From: Actinomycetota bacterium
GTDB taxonomy: Bacteria > Acidobacteriota > Blastocatellia > Chloracidobacteriales > Chloracidobacteriaceae
Direction of reading: 5' to 3'
Assembly: GCA_013298335.1 (NCBI GenBank)
Contig: JAAFHI010000012.1
Span: 1-16,418 of the forward strand
Length of the DNA stretch: 16,418 bases
Below are positions 7,669 through 14,593 of the stretch, one piece after another; position 1 is the first letter of the stretch, and each line of letters opens with the position of its first letter. The translations under genes and the position numbers were made by a program. The notes beneath the pieces are model-generated. The model worked only from the letters and a program-made list of their open reading frames with translations, was not told the DNA's origin and made no database searches.

Positions 7669-10325
7669 TCGAGTTCTCCCAGGATTTCGAGATCTTCAAT
7701 CGAGAATTCGATCTTCTCGTCGGGAAAGGTTTCGGATAAAGCGGGAGGTGGCGCGGGGGAGACGTGGACCGGGGCGGCCGTCCGGGTGGAAACGTCTCGC
7801 TTTCCGGCGACGACCTTGCGCTGGGCCAGGTTTCTCAACCGCTGTATACCGAGCAATTCCATTTCGGCCTGATCGGTGGACTTCAGGAATTCAGCCAGCG
7901 CCGGAACCGACAACCGGCTTTTGCGATTCTGGGCCGACAGCCGTTTCCGAATTTCCGCCGAGGCAATCTTGATTTCGGATTCGGACCGCCCCTGGAAAAT
8001 CGGGTAGTACTCGCTCTGACATTCCATCCACTGCTTTTGGAGAAATGCCCAGGCATGCCCGATGTCGTCCGGGTCGTAGCGCACGTCCACTTGGGGCATC
8101 TCTTTCGGAAGCCCTCTGAAAAAAACGTTGAGGTAATAGATTCCATTGATTTTGACGCCCTTGCCGGGAACGATCACGGCGGTTCCCTTGGGAGTCGTGG
8201 GCATGGTCATGAGCCTGAAATTCAAGTCATCGTGAATGATCCGGGACTCCCGGACGCCGCCCTGAACGCGACCTTTCTGAAATGCTTCGCGCGGTGATTG
8301 TCCAAGCGCCGGATGGTCGAGCGTGTCGTAAACTTCATAAAGGAACGTGACGAGGTGCTCGTGCAGGCGCTCGAAGGTCCAGACCGCGAGTTTTTTCGGA
8401 TTGTTTTTCCCCGCCGCGAACCGGACGTTGTGCACGGTCAGTTGCGTGTTCCCCGCCAGGGTATGGATGAATCGGGAATTGGCCGTTCCGAAAAATCGTT
8501 CGCAAACCGAGCCGAATCGTGACTGAGAAGGTGGCCGGGTTTTCTTGATGATCTCGAACCGGGCGAGGAGCGCGTCATAATAGCTTCCCTGGAATTCCGC
8601 CCCGCCATCGGTGACGAGCGTTGTGGGCAAACATTGAAAGCGACGGACGCATTCCCGGATGACACCCATGCAGGCTCGATAACTGGGCGATTCGAATGAA
8701 AGTCTGAAGGCCAGAACGCGGCGGGAAAAAGCATCGGTCAGCAGAGTCATCCAGGGGCGCCCCAGATTGAGACCGGTTTCAGAACAGACCAACTCAATGT
8801 CGAGTTCCGTGTGGTCGATGTGGCCGATCTCGAAGGGGCGTTCCCCGTGTCGTGGGGTGGTTCGTTCAAGTTCCAGAATGACGGGGTGAACGGCGTAGGC
8901 CGCCCGCTTTCCTTTTCTTGCCGTAATTTGCGTTTCTTCCGGTCGCTTCCTGGTCATGAGACGAAACGTTTCATAGCTCGGCGAGGGAATCTCCGCCTCG
9001 CGGCAGGCCGCCGCCAGTTTCGCCCAGACCGAACGGATATTCGGCTGCCGGCTGTTTTCGTATCGCTCCGCAATATACTTTTCGGTGAGCGCGATGGTTT
9101 CCGTCGGCATTTTTCGCCGCCGGTTTCCACGCTTTTCGGTTGCCGGGATAAGTCCGAAGTACCCTTCACCGATTTCGCGTTCGGCCTGTCGATAATGGGC
9201 CTGCCAGCGGAAACGGGTTCGCTCGGCGACCGCCGGCACGGGCTCGTTCAGGGCAGCCTTTCTACGCGTGGCTTCCTCCAGCCGAGCCGGGGCCACGCCG
9301 AGAAGTCTTTCACGAATCTTGTGAAATTCCGCCGAATGGGGATCGGTGGCAACCGGACGGATGCGTTCGGACCGGATCAACCGGACGAATTCCTGCTCGG
9401 GAATGGAGACGACATGCCCATTCTCCTCCTGAAGCCAGATGGATTCATCACCCCGGTGAAGCAGGGTGACTGGACGTTCATCCCAGATCAGAACCTGATT
9501 TGGCTCAAGCCTCCCAACATTCACCGCGGTGACACCGCTCGGAAGGGGATGCTCGGAAGCCTCGTCGCGACCGGCAAACAGACGGACCCGGTCGGGTTCC
9601 GACAATGAGGCGGCGGTCAAATCCACATACAACCGGTCGGTCACCATCATCGAGTACAGGCGATCCGAGGGAATGCCGTTGCTTTCAAACAGGTCGAGAA
9701 GATTCCGAAGTGAGATTCCGGGACTCGCCCGGACGAAGGACTCGACCAGATCGAGGTGAACCTGGGGGAGTTCTATTTCATCCATCCGGAGGTAGTCCTC
9801 CAGAAAAGCCACGTTGCGCTGAAACGTCCAGTCGATTTCGGCGGAGGACCGAAGGCGGTAACCGAGGCTGAATCCGGCGGCGTAAACCTCGCCCGGAGGA
9901 CACCGCCAGCCGGAGCCCTCGCGCAGGATGCGATTGGGCTGCTTTGGGGCCAGGCGTTTCAGGTCCTCCTCCGTTTTGCACTCGACCCAGCCGATCCAGT
10001 CCTGGCCGATGACAAAGAAGTCCGGCGTATGAAACACGTCGATCCGATTTCCGGCTTTTGTCAGGTACGACAGCGGGATCGGATTCGGCTGGTCATAGTA
10101 CTCGATGACCTTCGGGTCGTGTTCCAGTTCAAGAATGAAGGCCAACTCGTTCTTGTGGCTCTCAAACTGAATTGTGACGCCCATCTTTCGGCTCGGGTAT
10201 CGGCCGCTGACACTCCCCCGGCTGCTTCGCACCGCGCGCGACGGCTCCAGACTCCGGATTTCGGACACGATCACCAGAGCCTTTTCGGGAATGTCCTGAA
10301 GTTTTTTCAGACTTCCATCAGTCAT
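7665..10325 (-). CDS. tnsAB: TnsA-TnsB fusion transposase
   Basis: A fusion of 886 residues from ATG 10325. The N-terminal 220 or so residues are TnsA-like: nuclease residues Glu60 (SHKNELAF), Asp102 (HTPDFFV) and Glu115-Cys-Lys117 (VECK), a PD-ExK pattern, then a helical region (SDRLYSMMVTDRLYVDL) like the TnsA C-terminal domain. The rest is TnsB-like: DNA-binding region, retroviral-integrase-type DDE core with Asp504 (GHIDHTELD), Asp573 (LVTDGGAEF) and Glu609 (VCERFFG), exactly 35 residues between the last two, then a Mu-C-like barrel (VRYDPDDIGHAWAF). TnsA cuts the 5' ends and TnsB cuts and joins the 3' ends, so one chain should do complete excision. ATG 10325 has AAGGA upstream; TTG 10361 would add 12 residues but has a less typical start. 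The gene begins near the transposon right end, as in Tn7. Confidence 0.92.
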   Translation of the reverse strand: MTDGSLKKLQDIPEKALVIVSEIRSLEPSRAVRSSRGSVSGRYPSRKMGVTIQFESHKNELAFILELEHDPKVIEYYDQPNPIPLSYLTKAGNRIDVFHTPDFFVIGQDWIGWVECKTEEDLKRLAPKQPNRILREGSGWRCPPGEVYAAGFSLGYRLRSSAEIDWTFQRNVAFLEDYLRMDEIELPQVHLDLVESFVRASPGISLRNLLDLFESNGIPSDRLYSMMVTDRLYVDLTAASLSEPDRVRLFAGRDEASEHPLPSGVTAVNVGRLEPNQVLIWDERPVTLLHRGDESIWLQEENGHVVSIPEQEFVRLIRSERIRPVATDPHSAEFHKIRERLLGVAPARLEEATRRKAALNEPVPAVAERTRFRWQAHYRQAEREIGEGYFGLIPATEKRGNRRRKMPTETIALTEKYIAERYENSRQPNIRSVWAKLAAACREAEIPSPSYETFRLMTRKRPEETQITARKGKRAAYAVHPVILELERTTPRHGERPFEIGHIDHTELDIELVCSETGLNLGRPWMTLLTDAFSRRVLAFRLSFESPSYRACMGVIRECVRRFQCLPTTLVTDGGAEFQGSYYDALLARFEIIKKTRPPSQSRFGSVCERFFGTANSRFIHTLAGNTQLTVHNVRFAAGKNNPKKLAVWTFERLHEHLVTFLYEVYDTLDHPALGQSPREAFQKGRVQGGVRESRIIHDDLNFRLMTMPTTPKGTAVIVPGKGVKINGIYYLNVFFRGLPKEMPQVDVRYDPDDIGHAWAFLQKQWMECQSEYYPIFQGRSESEIKIASAEIRKRLSAQNRKSRLSVPALAEFLKSTDQAEMELLGIQRLRNLAQRKVVAGKRDVSTRTAAPVHVSPAPPPALSETFPDEKIEFSIEDLEILGELE

Positions 10326-10502
10326 GTCCCGAATTCCTTTTGAAACCCAGTCTGCCGTCAAAAAAGGACCGCAGGTCTGAGAACGGATGGTAAAGCGAGG
10401 AACTGCGCCTTTGATTCAGCGGCGGAAGCAGTAAATGAACGGCTGAACCGTGCCTGGCTTTCAGTTTTGTAGGGCTGTTCAGGGAAGCCCCTTATACCTT
10501 TT

Positions 10503-10651
10503 GTACTTTCTGCCATTTTATGCCTGTTTTTCGTACTTTCTGCCACTTTATGATTGCATCCAGCGCGAGAAAAAGACAGATACACTGTAAAATTCGGCTG
10601 TTTCTGCCATTTTATGCCTGTTTTTTCTGCCACTTTATGGTTGTAATGACA
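10503..10651 (-). repeat. Transposon right-end array of transposase-binding-like repeats
   Basis: Four direct copies share TCTGCCA(T/C)TTTATG: near 10509-10522, 10539-10552, 10602-10615 and 10626-10639, the last running into the terminus. They come as two similar pairs, each a T-type copy followed by GCCTGTTTTT and then a C-type copy. Repeated TnsB sites inside the ends are standard in Tn7-type elements; assignment as TnsB sites is inference. The remaining upstream stretch 10326-10502 holds no gene that I can support; the tnsAB promoter probably lies in this region. Confidence 0.75.
10627..10651 (-). repeat. Right terminal inverted repeat of the Tn7-like element
   Basis: On the + strand it reads CTGCCACTTTATGG then TTGTAATGACA. 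Read inward it starts TGTCATTACAACC and pairs with 5040-5064 at 24 of 25 positions. It is adjacent to the tnsA-containing gene, as expected for a Tn7-type right end. Confidence 0.85.
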
Positions 10652-10687
10652 CCTCGGGCTGAACAGTTACGAACGGATAAAAAATAA

Positions 10688-10716
10688 TTGCAAATGAAAA
10701 TCGTTTTCAATAAAGT
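10688..10716 (+). promoter_or_regulatory. Fur-regulated promoter of the heme-uptake locus
   Basis: A -35-like TTGCAA (10688-10693) and a -10-like TAAAGT (10711-10716) are separated by 17 bp. The spacer holds TGAAAATCGTTTTCA (10695-10709), which matches the 15-base Fur palindrome TGATAATCATTATCA at 12 positions. Iron-loaded Fur bound here would block polymerase, giving expression under iron starvation, which suits the receptor and transporter genes downstream. The leader to the ATG at 10879 is long, about 155 nt. The promoter call is by eye. Confidence 0.65.
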
Positions 10717-10738
10717 GAAAATCAGTTCCACAATGAAA

Positions 10739-10768
10739 GGCCTCGAAGCGCGGTAACGCTTCGAGGCC
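10739..10768. promoter_or_regulatory. Perfect 12-bp stem-loop in the receptor gene leader
   Basis: GGCCTCGAAGCG (10739-10750), loop CGGTAA, CGCTTCGAGGCC (10757-10768). On the + strand no T tract follows, so it is not a standard terminator for receptor transcription. On the - strand it is followed by TTTCATT, a weak T tract, so it could end transcripts coming from the right. It may also act as a leader structure or mRNA stabiliser. Confidence 0.6.
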
Positions 10769-10878
10769 GGCACCTTAAAACCGACTGGGTCTTGCAAACA
10801 CAACCGGGCGAAAAGTGCGGGCGCATCATACGCGTTCGCGCGCGGCTCGCCAACCGGTTGATCACACCGGAGCGAACG

Positions 10879-13077
10879 ATGCGATTTCCGAAGTATTCCC
10901 TCTTCATTTCAATTCTCCTGATTCTTTCCTGCGCTTCGTTCGGGAGCGCCCAGAATGGTCCAACCACGGTCACCGGAACCATCACGGATGCACAAGGCCG
11001 CGCTGTCGCGGGTGCGTCGGTGGTACTGACGAACCTCGGATCAGGGGGCGACCGGGCGACGGTCACGGACGCTTCCGGCGGCTACCGGATGGAGGGTCTG
11101 TCGGTTGGCGACTATCGGGTCACGGTCGAAAGCGCGGGGTTTTCGACGGTGTCGCGCACGATCCGCCTGAACCAGCCAACGCAAACACTTCCGGTTGTCA
11201 CGCTCGAACCCGGCAACATCCGGGAAATCGTGACGGTCGTGGCCCAGCGCACCGCGCGCGATGTCCTGACCACACCGGAATCGGTCTCGGTCGTTTCCGC
11301 CCGCCAACTGGAGGAGCGAACGCCCGGCACGGCCGTTGACCCGCTGCGCGATCTGCCGGGGACCTACACGCAATCACAGGGTTTTCTGACCCGCCCGATC
11401 ATCCGGGGCCTTGAGGGCAACCGGGTTCTGGTTTTGGTCGATGGCGAACGCCTCAACAACGGCCGCACCCCGACCAGTCACGTCGGCAACGGCGTCGAGA
11501 CGGGCCTGATCGACGTCGGCTCGCTCGACTCCATCGAGGTCATTCGCGGCGCGGGGTCGGTTCTCTACGGGACGGAAGCCCTCGGCGGCACGATCAACTT
11601 CGTTACCCGACCGCCGGTCAAGGTGGACCGGGGGGTACATTTTAGCGGCGAATTCGACCCTTTCTTTACTTCCAATGGCCCTGGCGGACGCTACGGAGGC
11701 AACGTTGCGGTTTCGACCAACCGGTTTTCGGTCCGCGTCCGGCAATCGTTCGAGAATTTCAGCGACTACCGGACCGGCGAGCCGGTTGAGTCCGGCTTTC
11801 AGTCGGTGACGCCGCAATTCAATTCCCAAACCCGAAACGTTGACCGCTCGGCCTACCGCACCAACTCGACGCGGGTCGAGGGACGCTACTTCCTCGACGA
11901 AAAACGGTTCGCGCGGTCGAGTTACGAGCGCTCGCACGCCGGGCCGTATAGCTATCCGCTTCAGTCCACTTTCGATTTTCTGTTCAGTGACCGCGAAAAG
12001 GTCAATTTCGGTTTCGTCGCGAGGGAACTCTCGCCGGTCGTCGCGGGAATCCAGGTCGGCGGTTACTATCAGTGGCAAAACCGGCGGGATCAGATTGTTG
12101 TCAACGTTCCGAACGCGATCTTTCAGGTCACTGACCGCCAGATCAACCCGACCACGCTGGGCTTTGACGGACAGATCAACCTGACGCCCTTCGCCGGTCA
12201 CGTCCTGACGGCGGGCGTCAGCTTTTACCGGGACACGAGCCGCGATGACCGGGTCGTTGTGCGCGGCACGAATCCGTCCGCTCCCGGCGGCCTGACACCG
12301 GCGCAGGCCCAAATCAACGCCGCCCGGCTTCGATCCGATCCGGAATTCCTGCGGTCGCTCCGCTTGAGCAATCCCCGACGGGACGTGCCCAACGCGAGTT
12401 TTCAAGACCTTGCCTTCTTCGCTCAGGACGAATTCACCGTCAACCGTTTCGTGAAGCTCGTCGGAGGGTTTCGCGTTGACCGGTATTCCTCGCGGGCGCA
12501 AGACACGCCGAGTTACGACATCTTCAACGTCATCCCTCCCGGAACCGGCGGCGTCACCGGCCTCCAATCCCTGAACCACGCCAACACCGCGGTCACCGGC
12601 ACGGGCGGAATCGTCTTCAATCCGGTTCAATCGGTCAGCCTTGTGGCCCGCCTCGGACGCAGCTACCGCGAGCCGAACATCTTCGACCGCTACAACGCCG
12701 GGGCCTCCCATTCAATCAGTCCGACGACGAGCAGCGTCACGATTCCGAATCCGAACCTGAAGGCCGAAACCGGGATCAACCTCGACGCGGGGGTGAAGGT
12801 TCGCTTCGCTCGGTTCGCTGGATCGGTCACCTATTTCAACAATACCTACGACAATTTCATCGGCAACTTCGGCGCGCCGCTGCCCGGTGTCGCGCCGATA
12901 CCGAACCCGATTCCCGGCGGGCGTCCGCTGACGGTGCTGCAAAGGCAAAACCTCAACCGGGTCCGGATGCAGGGGATGGAAGCTGAATTCGAGGCCCCGT
13001 TCAGACTGCCGGAGGGTTTCAAAAACTCCTTCGTCACCCTCTCCGGCAATCTCAGCACCACCCGGGCGACGACGTAA
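10879..13077 (+). CDS. TonB-dependent outer-membrane receptor, main part (frameshifted)
   Basis: The receptor would import heme or a siderophore through the outer membrane using TonB energy. A signal peptide (LFISILLILSCASFGSAQ) ends near residue 24. A carboxypeptidase-regulatory-like beta domain follows at about 28-110 (VTGTITDAQGRAVAGASVVL), then the plug (LPGTYTQSQGF, RPIIRGLEGNRVLVLVDGER, IEVIRGAGSVLYGTEALGG), then the barrel. Barrel landmarks include SYREPNIFDRYN and NPNLKAETG, variants of the FRAP and NPDL boxes of heme receptors. ATG 10879 has GGAG 6 nt upstream. Translation stops at 13077 after 732 residues with STTRATT, short of the barrel end; the true C terminus lies in the next frame. 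Adding one G to the GGG at 13064-13066 restores a receptor of about 852 residues. The heme substrate is inferred from the HmuTUV neighbours. Confidence 0.9.
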   Translation: MRFPKYSLFISILLILSCASFGSAQNGPTTVTGTITDAQGRAVAGASVVLTNLGSGGDRATVTDASGGYRMEGLSVGDYRVTVESAGFSTVSRTIRLNQPTQTLPVVTLEPGNIREIVTVVAQRTARDVLTTPESVSVVSARQLEERTPGTAVDPLRDLPGTYTQSQGFLTRPIIRGLEGNRVLVLVDGERLNNGRTPTSHVGNGVETGLIDVGSLDSIEVIRGAGSVLYGTEALGGTINFVTRPPVKVDRGVHFSGEFDPFFTSNGPGGRYGGNVAVSTNRFSVRVRQSFENFSDYRTGEPVESGFQSVTPQFNSQTRNVDRSAYRTNSTRVEGRYFLDEKRFARSSYERSHAGPYSYPLQSTFDFLFSDREKVNFGFVARELSPVVAGIQVGGYYQWQNRRDQIVVNVPNAIFQVTDRQINPTTLGFDGQINLTPFAGHVLTAGVSFYRDTSRDDRVVVRGTNPSAPGGLTPAQAQINAARLRSDPEFLRSLRLSNPRRDVPNASFQDLAFFAQDEFTVNRFVKLVGGFRVDRYSSRAQDTPSYDIFNVIPPGTGGVTGLQSLNHANTAVTGTGGIVFNPVQSVSLVARLGRSYREPNIFDRYNAGASHSISPTTSSVTIPNPNLKAETGINLDAGVKVRFARFAGSVTYFNNTYDNFIGNFGAPLPGVAPIPNPIPGGRPLTVLQRQNLNRVRMQGMEAEFEAPFRLPEGFKNSFVTLSGNLSTTRATT

Positions 13078-13436
13078 AGACGGGCCAACCGGTCGATCCG
13101 TTCAACTTTCCCGTCGTTCCCTTGAAAACCGTGCTCGGCTTGCGCTGGAACACCGCGACCAACCGGTACTGGACGGAATACCGCGCACGCATCGTCAACA
13201 CCCAAAATCGGGTTCCGGCGGGCAGCATTTACCTGCAACCGGGGACCGCCCGGCTCGGGTTCACGGTCCACGACCTGCGCGGCGGCATGAATTTCAACCG
13301 CGAGCATTACGGCGTCAGCCTCACGGTCGGGGTCGAGAATCTCGGCAACCGTTTCTATCAGGACCTGTTCTCGCTTTTTGACGCTCCGTCGCGAGGCCGG
13401 TCGGTGGTGGTCGGACTCCGCCTCCGTTTCTTCTGA
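13065..13436 (+). CDS. C-terminal end of the TonB-dependent receptor, out of frame
   Basis: This frame continues the receptor directly: GDDVKTGQPVDPFNFPVVPL, then LGLRWN, then barrel strands, then GVENLGNRFYQDLFSLFDAP, ending VVVGLRLRFF. A terminal Phe on an amphipathic last strand is the expected outer-membrane insertion signal. It supplies about 123 residues missing from the upstream open frame. An internal TTG at 13122 could be mistaken for a start, but no independent gene is likely. The break is a single missing G in a short G run, so it may be a sequencing error, a recent mutation or a slippage site. Confidence 0.85.
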   Translation, partial: GDDVKTGQPVDPFNFPVVPLKTVLGLRWNTATNRYWTEYRARIVNTQNRVPAGSIYLQPGTARLGFTVHDLRGGMNFNREHYGVSLTVGVENLGNRFYQDLFSLFDAPSRGRSVVVGLRLRFF

Positions 13437-13530
13437 TTCAATTTTCGGGAGGGTCAAGGCGAGCCTGGGGTTTACTCGTCAGCGCCATCCTCGGTCGGCG
13501 CGCCCTCCCTCCAATCCCTGAAAGAAAGCC

Positions 13531-14589
13531 ATGACGCACCACTTCTTCAAATTCTCACGGTTGAAAGACGCCATCCGGTCGGCGTCGGAATTCCGTCCGC
13601 CGGTCGAACTCCTCGGAAATACGTTGACTGTAGCTCCTGGGTCCGCTTTGACACGACCGGCGCGGCGGTTCATTTCGTTCCTCGCCTTCGCGCTGTGCCT
13701 CGCGCTTCCCGGCGGGTCTGGCTGCCGATCCGCCGCCGCCCGTCCTGCCTCTCCGTTGGCGGTGACGGTCGCTGACGCGGGCGGGAATCCGGTGGTCATC
13801 CGGGATGCCTCGCGACTGGTGACGGCGGGCGGGTCGATTACCGAAATCGTTTACGCGCTGGAGGGCCAGTCCCGCCTCGTGGGCGTGGATCAGTCGAGCG
13901 TGTTTCCCGAACCGGCGACGAAACTGCCGCAGGTCGGCTATGTGCGGACGCTTTCCGCGGAGGGCGTTCTGTCGCTCAAACCGTCGGTCTTCATTTCCAC
14001 CGCCGAGGCCGGTCCGCCCGATTCGCTCGCCCAGCTTCGGAGCGCCGGCATTCCCGTCCTGATTCTCTCGGCGGAACACTCGGTAGAGGGCGTCAAAAAG
14101 AAGATTCGGGGCGTCGCCGCCGCGCTGTCGTCGGTTGACCGGGGAGAAGCCCTCGTCAGGACGCTGGAAACCGAAATCGCCGAGGCCCAAACGGCGGTTT
14201 CAAAAACGAAATCTCGCCCGAAAGTGATGTTCATCTACGCGCGAGGCCAGGGCACGCTCAACGTCGCCGGGAAAAAGACCGCCGCTTACGAAATGATCCG
14301 GATGGCCGGCGGAGCGAATGCCTTCGACTACGACAACTACAAACCGCTTTCGGCTGAGGCGGTCGTCGCGGCGGCCCCGGACGTCATCCTGCTTCCCACG
14401 CGCGGGCTTGAAACGACCGGCGGCATCGACGGCGTTCTCAAGTTGCCGGGCATCGCCCAGACGCCCGCCGGCAAAGCCCGCCGCGTCGTCGCGATGGACG
14501 ACCTGCTGCTCCTCGGTTTCGGTCCGCGCACGGGTCGGGGCGTCACCGAACTCGTCCGCCTGCTCCATCCCGAATCGGAGGGGAAGTAA
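13531..14589 (+). CDS. hmuT: Periplasmic heme-binding protein of an ABC transporter (HmuT-like)
   Basis: Class III substrate-binding protein, 352 residues from ATG 13531. The mature domain starts with GGSITEIVYALEGQSRLVGV and contains LPQVGYVRTLSAEGVLSLKP, the HmuT/ShuT hallmark; the Tyr of GYVR (residue 137 here) is in the segment that holds the axial heme ligand in family members. Further on come PKVMFIYARGQGTLNVAG and VVAMDDLLLLGFGPRTG. A hydrophobic segment ending in GGSGC (near residue 65) suggests a signal peptide, possibly lipoprotein, though the box is imperfect. About 40 residues precede it, unusually many, so TTG 13648 (giving 313 residues) may be the true start; neither has a strong ribosome site. 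It is followed after 4 bp by the permease gene. Confidence 0.88.
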   Translation: MTHHFFKFSRLKDAIRSASEFRPPVELLGNTLTVAPGSALTRPARRFISFLAFALCLALPGGSGCRSAAARPASPLAVTVADAGGNPVVIRDASRLVTAGGSITEIVYALEGQSRLVGVDQSSVFPEPATKLPQVGYVRTLSAEGVLSLKPSVFISTAEAGPPDSLAQLRSAGIPVLILSAEHSVEGVKKKIRGVAAALSSVDRGEALVRTLETEIAEAQTAVSKTKSRPKVMFIYARGQGTLNVAGKKTAAYEMIRMAGGANAFDYDNYKPLSAEAVVAAAPDVILLPTRGLETTGGIDGVLKLPGIAQTPAGKARRVVAMDDLLLLGFGPRTGRGVTELVRLLHPESEGK

Positions 14590-14593
14590 CGCG

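Larger units (their letters stand above)
5040..10651 (-). mobile_element. Tn7-like transposon with TnsAB fusion and TnsC
   Basis: The element spans 5612 bp between inverted termini. Reading inward, both ends start TGTCATTACAACCATAAA and continue with one mismatch (T or G) into TGGCAG, the TGT...ACA end type of the Tn7 group. The genes run from the right end inward, as in Tn7: tnsAB, tnsC, then cargo (DUF4303-like and NTF2-fold genes) and an IS1-family remnant near the left end. TnsA plus TnsB together imply cut-and-paste transposition. No TnsD/TniQ-type target selector or TnsE is present. The 5-bp flanks are GGATT on the left and CCTCG on the right, so no target duplication is seen. The cargo is visibly more A+T-rich than the tns genes, suggesting a different source. 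The left side may have been rearranged after insertion. Confidence 0.85.

Noticed and set aside
6724..7872. Long open frame on the + strand, opposite tnsC
   Set aside because: It lies wholly antisense to tnsC and the end of tnsAB, which have motifs, coupled starts and ribosome sites. Its own translation shows no recognisable domain.
10503..10651. Possible CRISPR array in the right-end repeats
   Set aside because: Repeats are short, unevenly spaced, differ in two sub-types and end at the transposon terminus. No cas gene is present. They fit transposase binding sites.
11374..12711. 445-codon open frame on the - strand opposite the TonB receptor
   Set aside because: It is the complement of a G+C-rich receptor gene with clear plug and barrel motifs. 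The antisense product is Arg/Asp/Val-rich and featureless.
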